The translations under genes and the position numbers were made by a program. Positions 1 to 7,600 of a DNA stretch of 64,000 bases are shown here, piece by piece. Each line of letters starts with the position of its first letter. Within the stretch, counting starts at the first letter, position 1. This DNA comes from an uncultured Helicobacter sp. (GTDB taxonomy: Bacteria; Campylobacterota; Campylobacteria; Campylobacterales; Helicobacteraceae), in assembly GCA_949287835.1 (NCBI GenBank), contig CASEHV010000013.1, positions 1-64,000 on the forward strand, in the 5' to 3' direction. The notes beneath the pieces were generated by a model, which had not been told where the DNA came from, did not search any database, and was given only the letters and a program-made list of their open reading frames with translations.

Positions 1-2
1 AT

Positions 3-1205
3 ATAGATGAAAACTTATTAAAAACCTTGCGCAAAGAAATGGAGCAAGAATTAAACATTAAACCACTTGAGGAATTTGGACAAAACTACGCAGAGCATTA
101 TCACAATGGCAAAGCGGCAATCGATGAACTATTAAAACAAAAACAAGGGCAAGTCGCAGGGGCATTTCATAGAGAGGATTTAGGAGATATTGATTTGGTT
201 TGGGGTGAGGTGAAAGGTAGCGGAAGCAAAGCGGAAGGTTTCGGATTAGCAAAGATTTTAGAGAAACATATAGATGACTTTAGCGACTTTGCAGGTGATA
301 GTAAAGAGAAAAAGCTTATAAATGGATTGGCTGAGATTGTGGAGAGGGGAATACTAAAAGATGACAACGGCATAAAAACTTTAGTATATAAACATAATGA
401 AAATACTTATCGTGTAGGTTTATCAAAAGGTTTTCATGGGAAAGGTGATAATCAGTGGATAATAACCGCGTATAAAGTAGATAAGATGCCTCGTTCAGAT
501 TTTCTACCAAGTAACGAGATTGCTAAGAGCGATGGGACTAATCTACACTCTAACGTCTTAGACTTAGATTCTACCACAAATACGCAACTAAATCAAAACC
601 AAAAGCTAAGAATTGTAGATTTTAATAACCCCGTATCTAATAACGATGGAACTTATATTTTAGATATTAATGATGTCCTTATGAAGTTTTTACCATTGCA
701 TAGCAAGGACGAATACGCTAATATGAATAAATATAAAATAGGAATTATCGAAAAAAAATATGGAGTCTATGATGAAAAAGAAAGACGTTATATAGCATAT
801 AAAGGCAATCCAGACAAAAATGATTTTCAGATTTTAGGCTATATCGTAGATGAAAAAAATAAAAAACCACTACCAATAAATATAAGCTCAAAGCAACTTA
901 TAAAACAGGGCAAAGAAAAAATAGAACCCATAAAAATAAAAAAAATAAATAGAAAAACTTTTTATAGCTTTGATTCTACCTTTAAGTTTTTTTACCCAAA
1001 TAGAAAATACAAACTAGAAAATAGGCAGTTCATAGAGGGCATTGATACAAATTTTATAAAAATCGGGAACACATATACTGACCCTATGACAGCTTTAAGA
1101 ATATCGGGAGAATACCTTTGGAATAACAAAACCCCAGGTAAAGATATAATCAGTAAAAAAGATTATTTTTTTATGTATCCAAAGAAAAGCATTCACATCT
1201 CATAA
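3..1205 (+). CDS. Large BECR-fold (barnase/EndoU/colicin E5-like, DUF3519-type) protein, 5'-truncated by window edge
   Basis: The frame is open to the left edge of the window, so this is the C-terminal part of a longer protein; the TTG at 27 is only an internal codon. Residues in the first 150 codons carry the pattern known from DUF3519-type putative endoribonuclease domains of Helicobacter mobile elements: AFHREDLGDIDLVWG, then GLAKILEKHIDDF, then YRVGLSKGFHGKGDNQW. The conserved His, Lys-His and Ser positions fit a BECR-fold nuclease. The remaining ~240 residues are Lys- and Asn-rich and I do not recognise them. The family is usually the tail of giant plasmid or integrative-element proteins. 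A second, broken copy of the domain follows at 1640-2114, which marks this stretch as accessory DNA. Nuclease activity is inferred from family resemblance only. Confidence 0.6.
   Translation: MDENLLKTLRKEMEQELNIKPLEEFGQNYAEHYHNGKAAIDELLKQKQGQVAGAFHREDLGDIDLVWGEVKGSGSKAEGFGLAKILEKHIDDFSDFAGDSKEKKLINGLAEIVERGILKDDNGIKTLVYKHNENTYRVGLSKGFHGKGDNQWIITAYKVDKMPRSDFLPSNEIAKSDGTNLHSNVLDLDSTTNTQLNQNQKLRIVDFNNPVSNNDGTYILDINDVLMKFLPLHSKDEYANMNKYKIGIIEKKYGVYDEKERRYIAYKGNPDKNDFQILGYIVDEKNKKPLPINISSKQLIKQGKEKIEPIKIKKINRKTFYSFDSTFKFFYPNRKYKLENRQFIEGIDTNFIKIGNTYTDPMTALRISGEYLWNNKTPGKDIISKKDYFFMYPKKSIHIS
70..209 (+). repeat. 140-bp direct repeat, partner at 1652-1791
   Basis: The DNA at 70-209 and 1652-1791 is nearly identical by eye (a handful of substitutions), encoding the start of the BECR-fold domain in both places. 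The identity drops sharply beyond the shared block, so the two copies arose by duplication or by recombination between related genes. Confidence 0.8.
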
Positions 1206-2114
1206 GACGAATCTTATCAAGCGATACAAATGAACATTTCCTCACTGCAGACCAAAAGAAGCTAAAAGAGGAGCTAAAAGAATATTTAGATAAAGATAGT
1301 CTAACTCTTAAAAAAGAGCGTGTAGCTTCTGAAATGTAATACCTAACAAATGAATATGAAAAAGCACTAAAAAATGGCAAACCTAAAAAAGTGTTAGCAG
1401 AGATTTCAAGCAGACTTAAATGGCTAGACAAAGAGCGCTGGGATTTACAAAATAGGATTAGATATAGCGAACAAGAAGTTAAGGCGGAGTTAGTTCCAGA
1501 AATACTTAAAGAAAAAGAGAGAATTAAAGAGCTACAAAAAGAATTAGAAAAAAATCCTACATCATTGGAACTAAATAGAGAATTAGAAAATGCAATAAAA
1601 AGTGTGCAAAATTACCGGATAGGCTTAGAGAAAGCGAGATTTAGAACCTTTAGCAGAATTTGGACAAAACTACGCCGAGCATTATCACAATGGCAAAGCG
1701 GCAATCGATGAATTATTAAAACAAAGAAAAGGGCAAGTCGCAGGGGCATTTCACAGAGAGGAATTAGGAGATATTGATTTGGTTTGGGGTGATTCTAGCT
1801 TTGGATTACAGCACATATTAGAGAGACGAACTGAGGATTTTATAAATAAAGGTTTTAGCAAAGAGGAAGCGGAAAAAATGGCGTTAGATTTTATTGAAAA
1901 TAAGATACCAGAGATTATAATAGATGGTAATATTGTGGAAAATTCAGGTGTATATACAATTATATTAAAACAAAATAATTCAGAATTTAGAGTCGGACTA
2001 TCAAAAGGTTTTCATGGGAGAGGTGATAATGTGTTGATTATAACAAGCTACAAAAAAAAGACTAACACCCTTGCGCACAGAATTTCGACCAAGCTACGCA
2101 TTCCTAAGAATTAG
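1206..2114 (+). pseudogene. Broken second copy of the DUF3519/BECR-fold nuclease gene
   Basis: Read in one frame from about 1200, a Lys/Glu-rich helical segment runs to an in-frame TAA at 1337-1339 and then reopens in the same frame (1391-1711) with a coiled-coil-like stretch. Near 1640 the homology to the upstream domain jumps to another frame, where AFHREELGDIDLVWG and VGLSKGFHGRGDN are read through to the stop at 2114. One nonsense codon plus one frameshift therefore separate pieces that together would resemble the C-terminal half of the preceding gene's family. The domain itself is shorter here (the GEVKGSGSKAEG segment is missing). It is most simply a decaying paralogue. Confidence 0.7.
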
Positions 2115-2301
2115 AGAATGGAAACAATCTATCTCTAAGGCATATAAGCATTATACCATAAACTTATGCTAGCATATTTTAAAGACAAAGCTCACGCTTT
2201 GCCTAGCCCCACCATGCCACCCTTTAGGAGATAGGATTCCAAACCCCCCTTATTAAACACGTAGATAAACACACTAAATACGTCTTTTTATTAATCATGA
2301 A

Positions 2302-2350
2302 AGTAGTGGAGCAAAGGCTGGACTATTTTTATTAAACGCGAAGGTAGAGA
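2302..2350. repeat. Imperfect ~49-bp direct repeat, partner at 2522-2571
   Basis: Both copies run from a GTAG/ATAG-like start through G(A/G)GGAGCAAAGGCT-like sequence, a T-rich centre, ATTAAA and end at TAGAGA. About three quarters of positions match by eye. The function is unknown; it may be a remnant of a mobile-element end. Confidence 0.5.
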
Positions 2351-2371
2351 TGGCAACGCCGAAGTTCCGTC

Positions 2372-2409
2372 CGCCGTCGGCGAATTTAATGAGTCGCGGG
2401 TCTCGACTC
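2372..2409. repeat. Two adjacent GC-rich hairpins
   Basis: CGCCG and CGGCG flank a single T at 2372-2382. GAGTCG (2391-2396) and CGACTC (2404-2409) form a six-base-pair stem around a seven-base loop. The local GC content is far above the surrounding AT-rich DNA. No T run follows that would make it a typical terminator, and no tRNA fold fits. Confidence 0.5.
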
Positions 2410-2626
2410 AACCACCAAAAAATTATAACATAAACCACATAGATTCTAAAAAAGATAAAGATTAATTTTTAATTTGTCTTTTTATGTGATAGTATTCAAT
2501 ACTCACCTTATTAAACACGCCAATAGCGGGGCAAAGGCTAGACTCTTTTAATTAAAACACAAATGTAGAGAGAACACTTCATGTTGAAAACAAAAGCGAA
2601 ACATCTAAAATATTTATTCACCAAAA

Positions 2627-2851
2627 CTAAAAATCTTCACCTATCCAAAATACGTCTATTATTTCTAATGTTTCCTTTTTATACATAACTTTTATATTCT
2701 TTGTTTTCATGTAAAATATTCCCGCGGTGTGTTCATATTCGTTGTCTAATATCTCTTTTGTCTGTAGTTTTATTCCTATACATATTCCACATAGCGGTTT
2801 TAAAAAAGCTTCCCTATGAGTATTAAAAAGCTGATTTATTCTTGCAATCAT
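2627..2851 (-). CDS. Hypothetical protein, 74 aa
   Basis: A short frame starting with ATG; no good ribosome binding site is visible upstream. The product has no signal peptide or membrane segment, contains CGICIG and ends in a hydrophobic/acidic stretch (IDVFWIGEDF). I do not recognise the family. It lies just downstream of the Panacea-type remnant on the same strand, a place where a toxin partner could be, but nothing in the sequence itself shows that. It may equally be a fragment. Confidence 0.3.
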   Translation of the reverse strand: MIARINQLFNTHREAFLKPLCGICIGIKLQTKEILDNEYEHTAGIFYMKTKNIKVMYKKETLEIIDVFWIGEDF

Positions 2852-2889
2852 CAGGAAAGAAAAAATGTAAAAATAAATCTAGCGGCTTT

Positions 2890-3200
2890 TCAATCTTTGA
2901 CATCTACATCTTCCTTAGAAGCTGGCACAATATCCTTTAAAAATATAGATTCTAAAGGTATTATTTGACCTTGCTCTATCTTTTCCCAAAGCTCATCATG
3001 AGTTTTTTTGATAAATATTTGGCACTTTTTTTATGTAGATTTAAAATAGAGCTATCTAAAATATGGATTTTTTGAGGGCTAAAATTATTTAAATCAGGTT
3101 CTTTTAAGCAAATAAAAGATGTTTGATTATAGCCATTACTAACCTCAAAAGTCTTTATGATTCCCTGCTCTTGCATAGAATCTAAAATAGAATCAATATT
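2890..3200 (-). pseudogene. Frameshifted remnant of a Panacea/DUF4065-like antitoxin
   Basis: One frame from about 3200 encodes KEPDLNNFSPQKIHILDSS and continues to KKSAKYLSKK. At a run of seven T (plus strand, 3003-3009) the matching reading moves to another frame, giving THDELWEKIEQGQIIPLES and a stop at 2890-2892. The joined text resembles the C-terminal half of the Panacea (DUF4065/SocA-like) domain, whose hallmark is a Ser-x-x-(T/S)His...Trp...G-x-I-P pattern. The N-terminal half is absent. A stop codon lies directly upstream, so the piece is truncated at both levels. The family assignment is from motif memory and is moderate. Confidence 0.4.
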
Positions 3201-3225
3201 CTAAAAACAAAGATTTTTGATAATT

Positions 3226-3837
3226 TCAATCTTTTTCTATCAATTCTATTTCCTCATCTGTTAAGTTGTAGAGTTTATATACTAGAGAATCAATTTTAGA
3301 TTCTAATGCTTTTTTGAAATCATTAGTTTGTAGAGATTCTTTATTGTGATTTAGAGATTCTTCGCTGTGCTCAGAATGACGGAAGAAATTGTCAGAATGA
3401 CGGGGGACGTCATGTTGAGGGCGAATGCCCGAAACATCTCTAGATTCCAAAACACTAGATTCCAAAAACTTAGAATCTCCTCTAACATTAGAGAGTATCT
3501 CTACTAGCTCTATAATCTTATATGCTATGCCTTTATTTTCTTGCGTGATTTGTGGAATGGGGAGTTTTTCTATATTATTCGTTTTAAACTCGCCCTCAAT
3601 GCCACCGCCCATGTAGAATTTCCTTGCGAAAAAATACACAAATTTAGAATTTAGAAGTCCTGTTAGATACTTCATGATACTCTGGCTACCTGTAATGATA
3701 TTTGCAGGAGCGGGGGCGTAGAATCCTCTTTCCTCATATACAAAGCAGGGCTCCTTTGCCTGAATGCAGGGAAAGATAATCTTCCCCTCAAAGCTAGATT
3801 CTCTTACTAAACGATAAAGATTATCAATTATCGCTAG
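3226..3837 (-). CDS. Silent specificity cassette 3 of type IIG enzyme (TaqI-like C-terminal domain)
   Basis: The frame is open from the CT tract at 3839-3858 to the stop at 3226 and has an internal ATG at 3675 without a visible ribosome binding site. It reads SSFEGKIIFPCIQAKEPC, later YLTGLLNSKFVYFFARKF, NNIEKLPIPQI, and ends LYNLTDEEIELIEKD. These are the marks of the C-terminal half of a TaqI-like/Eco57I-type target-recognition domain. Between LPIPQI and the last helix sits a hairpin-repeat array giving DVSGIRPQHD- and RHSEHSEES-type peptides. The cassette has no methyltransferase or nuclease part of its own. It becomes the C-terminus of cassette 2 only if the CT tract has a unit number divisible by three; ten are present, so it is off. 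Confidence 0.7.
   Translation of the reverse strand, partial: LAIIDNLYRLVRESSFEGKIIFPCIQAKEPCFVYEERGFYAPAPANIITGSQSIMKYLTGLLNSKFVYFFARKFYMGGGIEGEFKTNNIEKLPIPQITQENKGIAYKIIELVEILSNVRGDSKFLESSVLESRDVSGIRPQHDVPRHSDNFFRHSEHSEESLNHNKESLQTNDFKKALESKIDSLVYKLYNLTDEEIELIEKD
3353..3442. repeat. Hairpin-repeat array in cassette 3
   Basis: One A-type unit (ATTCT/AGAAT arms, read on the minus strand) at about 3355-3380, one isolated half arm, and one B-type unit at 3408-3440 whose inner stem is GGGC/GCCC around GAAT. The array is in frame with the cassette. Confidence 0.85.
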
Positions 3838-4601
3838 TCTCTCTCTCTCTCTCTCTCTTTGGAGTTAAACTCAGATTCTATTAACGCTATTTCCTCACCA
3901 CTTAGCCCATAAAGCTCATAGATTAGGGAATCTAACTCTTTTTCTAGTTGACTTGTTTGCTGGGATTGCAATACTACTCCCCCTAGCCTTGCGGGTGAGG
4001 GGGGAGTTTGTGAGGATTCTTCGCTACGCTCAGAATGACAGTGTATGTCAGAATGACAAAGTGGATTGTCAGAATGACCATGTTTGTCATATTTAGTGGT
4101 AGCGAAATATCTTGTGTGCATTGGTGCTAAACATCTTTTAGATTCTAGAATCTGTGTGGCTAAGTTTTCAATCTTTTTTATAAGATTAAAGTCTGCCTTC
4201 TCCCTTTCTATCACGGGAAGTTTTTCTACAAAGATTTTACTCATCTCATAGCCACTAGCACCTAGAGTTGCTCCTATTTGTTTAAAAGACCAAAAATTCG
4301 TTTTTGAATTTAAAATGGCAGTTAGATACAGAATCCTTTCTTTGCTTTGCTTATTATCACTTAGGATAAAGCACTTTTGATTTGTAAAAAATCCATGTGT
4401 GTCAAGATATGCGATAAATTCCTTTGCCATGTTTGGATAAATAATTTTCCCCTCAAATTCATTTTTTGCCACACTCGGCATTGCTAGATTCTCACAGAAT
4501 CTAAATGCCTCTTTTAGTGTGTCTTGATAGTTTTCACATAGCAGCTCTACTAGCTCTTTACTCTTATTCTCTATTGCCGCTATTAGTAATAGTGCTATTG
4601 C
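3834..4601 (-). CDS. Silent specificity cassette 2 of type IIG enzyme (TaqI-like C-terminal domain)
   Basis: The frame is open from directly behind the AT tract (4602-4619) to the TAG at 3834-3836. It starts with AIENKSKELVELL and contains EFEGKIIYPNMAKEF, YLTAILNSKTNFW, GATLGASGYEMSK, VEKLPVIE and the closing helix ELDSLIYELYGLSGEEIALI. The layout is the same as in cassette 3 and in the C-terminal part of the full gene. An ATG at 4481 exists, but the homologous text begins upstream of it and no ribosome binding site precedes it, so independent translation is unlikely. A repeat array giving CHSERSEES lies before the final helix. The frame ends inside the (CT)10 tract as KERERERD. It is joined to the full gene only when the AT tract holds 7, 10 or 13 units. 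Confidence 0.75.
   Translation of the reverse strand, partial: AIALLLIAAIENKSKELVELLCENYQDTLKEAFRFCENLAMPSVAKNEFEGKIIYPNMAKEFIAYLDTHGFFTNQKCFILSDNKQSKERILYLTAILNSKTNFWSFKQIGATLGASGYEMSKIFVEKLPVIEREKADFNLIKKIENLATQILESKRCLAPMHTRYFATTKYDKHGHSDNPLCHSDIHCHSERSEESSQTPPSPARLGGVVLQSQQTSQLEKELDSLIYELYGLSGEEIALIESEFNSKERERERD
3839..3858. repeat. (CT)10 dinucleotide tract at the 3' end of cassette 2
   Basis: Ten CT units (AG on the coding strand). With ten units cassette 2 ends at TAG (3834-3836). With eleven it ends at a TGA a few codons later. With nine or twelve the reading passes through CTA GCG ATA ATT into cassette 3 without a stop. It has the properties of a slipped-strand phase-variation switch. 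Confidence 0.85.
3965..4085. repeat. Hairpin-repeat array in cassette 2 (families A and C)
   Basis: A C-rich/G-rich hairpin (family C, 3976-4007: ACTCCCCCT against AGGGGGGAGT around CCTTGCGG) is followed by an A-type unit (about 4015-4040) and two or three isolated AGAATGAC half arms spaced about 20 bp apart. All are in frame and give SSQTPPSPARLGG and CHSERSEES peptides. Confidence 0.8.
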
Positions 4602-7600
4602 ATATATATATATATATATGCTCTATCTCATCTTGTGTTAGATTGTAGAGTTTAAAGACCATGTCATCTAGCTTTGCCTCTAGTGCTTTTATTTTTTCTG
4701 CAATGGAATCTGTGTCATTGTGTTTTTTAGATTCTGTGTTGTGTTTTAGAGATTCTTCGGCTAACGCCTCAGAATGACGAGAGGAATACTCAGAATGACG
4801 GTGGACGTCAAAATGACGAGGGTCATTAGCATGACTAGGGAATGACTCGCAATGACGTAAATTGTCAGAATAACATGCCTTACCGTTATGTTGAGTCTTT
4901 GCTCCTACGTCATGTTGAGGCGTAGCCGAAACATCTTTATGATTATTAGAAAGTAGCCCTTTTAGCTCTATAATCTCTTTTACAATGTCTATAAATGCTC
5001 TCTCTTGTTTAGCACTAATCTTAGGAATGGGGAGTTTTTCTATTTTATCTTTTGCGCCATAGGCATATTGCCCTGTTTGGATTAAATTCGTTATTTGCGT
5101 AATAATCCATTTGTAAAGCGTAGAGTTCATAAGTCCTAAGATGTAAAGGAGGGTAGAATCTTTGGAATCTATGTTATGTTTAGACTTAGCTATTTTGCCA
5201 TGTTGATGCTTTTTTGCTACGTCATGTTGCGTCTTTGCTCCTGCGTCATGTTGAGGGCGAATGCCCGAAACATCTCTTTTGTCATGTTGAGCGTTTAGCG
5301 AAACATCTCTTAGAGATTCTTCGCTACGCTCAGAATGACGAATGAAAGACTCAGAATGACGAGGGACGTCAAAATGACGAGAGGGGTGGTCGGAATGACT
5401 AGGGTGGTTAGAATGACGTTGTGTAATCATAAAAAGCGAATTATTAAAATACATCAACTCTTTTATATGAGTAAAAAAGTATTCACCACTTACAGGATTC
5501 CATACAATTTTGGGTTTGGCAAATTCTTGTAGATATGCACAATTTCTAAGGTTATACGGTGTTTTTCCCTTATCATCTCTATCATAAAATCCCTTACCTT
5601 TACCTTTTTTGCCCTCATTTGCGACTTTATCAAAGTATGTTTTTAGGCTGGGATATTCCTCTATGTCAATGGGCGGTATTTTTTCATTATTGGAATCTGT
5701 GTAGCCATTGTGCGTATTTATCACCCACAATCCTGCCCATTCATAGCTATATCGCTTTATATCTCGTCCGCGTAAAATTGGCTTTATAAGCTGCTCTGTG
5801 CGTTCTCTCTCTGTGAGATAGATGATTCCATTTTTGTAGTCGATTTTGCGGTGTTTGGATTCTGTGGTTTGTTGAGATTCTTCGCTTCGCTCAGAATGAC
5901 AAGAGGGAATGTCAGAATGACGAATGGATTCTTCGCTATGCTCAGAATGACGGTGGACGTCATGTTGAGGGCGAATGCCCGAAACATCTCTTTTGTCATG
6001 TTGAGACGTTTCCACTACGTCATGTTGAGAATCCATTCCACCGTCATGTTGAGCGTTTAGCGAAACATCTCTTAGAGATGACTCATAATGAGAATACAAG
6101 CCTAAAGGATAGGGCAGGAGACTATCATCACTATCATCACACATTGCTAGAATCTCATCGCGCTTTTTGCTATCGATGATAAATGCCTCGTTGTAGCCTG
6201 TTTTGATTCCACAATTTATAGAAATATCCCAGTCCTTTAGCGGTGTGCCTATCTTTTCTATCTTTGCCTTTAGTGCGGCTGCCCTCTCATCGCTAAAGAT
6301 GAAGCCATCGCTACTTAGGCTATCCTGCCTTAGTGTGCCATAGCTCATAGGCGCATTTGATTCTAGCTTTTCTTTATTTCCCTTTATGTAGCGGAATGTA
6401 GAATCTTTATGTGCCACTATCTTTTGAAAGCTAAGAATGCTTGTATCCACAGTTGCTTTCTCAAAGACTTTTATGCCATTTAGTTCCGTGTAGCTTAGAA
6501 TCTTTACATGCTTTAGTAGGAATGCCCTAAGCGGCTCGCCATATCCTGCGCGCGTCCATTTATTGCTCGTAATCATGGAGAGAATTCCATTCTCTTTTAA
6601 GAGATTGTAGCCTTGCTCAAAAAAGTAGGTGTAAATATCGCTCGTGCCTTTGTAGATGCTAAATTTCTTTTGCAAATCTGTCTTTAGATGCTTTATCTCC
6701 TCCTGTCGTATGTAGGGCGGATTCCCTACTATGAGGTCAAAGCCTTTGAAGTCTCCCTTGCTATCTAGCACTTCGGGGAATTGGAAACGCCACTCGAATG
6801 TGCGTTCTCTTGTTTCATCTTTTAGATTCTCATATTCCTCCATTTTTTTAATGAGAGTTTCTAGTTCTTTTTCATCATATCTATCAGAATCTTCATTTAT
6901 AAGACCTTTTATTTTATGGAAATTAAAATTGATAGTGTACTCATTGAGTTTTTTTATTGTGGAATCCTCTATTGGTGCATTATCGATTCCATAATATCCG
7001 TATGTTTTCAAATAAAATGAAAGTTTTTCTTTAAAGGTTTGGTATTTCGGATTTATTGTTTGGAATATATCAAGAATGAATTGTCTGGAATCATTTATAA
7101 CGTTTTTTAGTATGTCCCTAAGGTCTCTGTTTTTTTCTCTTTTATACTCGTTTGTAGCATTTTTATATTTCGTGATTGTTTCAGGTAGCTTGTTTTGTAT
7201 GTTGTTAATACTTGTTTGTAATTCTCTATCGTAATTTAAATCTAATTTACCCTCATCTAAGTTTTTCTTTAAAATATCCAACATTTTGTCTCTATCCATA
7301 TCAAGAGGAATATTATTAAAAAGTGAATTTCCTTTTCTCATCATAATATCAACATTTGGCAGTGTTTGTAGTTTATGGATTTTTGTGGATTCTAAAACCC
7401 CTCCCTCTGTCCTTGCGGGGTAGGGGGGAGTTTGTGAGGATTTCTCGCTACGTTTTTTGGATTTTTTGCTTTGTTTTTTAGATTCTTCGGCTAACGCCTC
7501 AGAATGACGAGGGTCGTTAGAATGACTAGGGAATAACTCGCAATGACGTGCTTTACCGTCATGTTGATGGCTTGCCACTGCGTTATGTTGAGCGTTAAGC

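Larger units (their letters stand above)
2115..2626. other. Gene-free stretch with imperfect direct repeats and GC-rich hairpins
   Basis: No reading frame of note is seen on either strand. It holds an imperfect direct repeat of about 49 bp (2302-2350 and 2522-2571, sharing GCAAAGGCT and TAGAGA), two copies of TTATTAAACACG (near 2250 and 2508), and a GC-rich patch with hairpins at 2372-2409. It marks the border between the nuclease-like element and the restriction-modification locus. Confidence 0.6.

Noticed and set aside
2391-2417. tRNA or tmRNA 3' end, because GAGTCG...CGACTC is followed by AACCACCA
   Set aside because: No matching acceptor strand, anticodon arm or T loop (TTCRA) can be placed; it is better described as a simple hairpin.
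4748-5417. CRISPR array, because of short repeats with unique sequence between them
   Set aside because: Unit spacing is irregular, units occur in both orientations and vary in their stems, and the DNA codes in frame for part of an enzyme. No cas gene is present.
5784-6060. Overlapping short frames on both strands giving MTKEMFRAFALNMTS- and FGFCGLLRFFASL-like peptides
   Set aside because: They are the other readings of repeat array 3 inside the type IIG gene.
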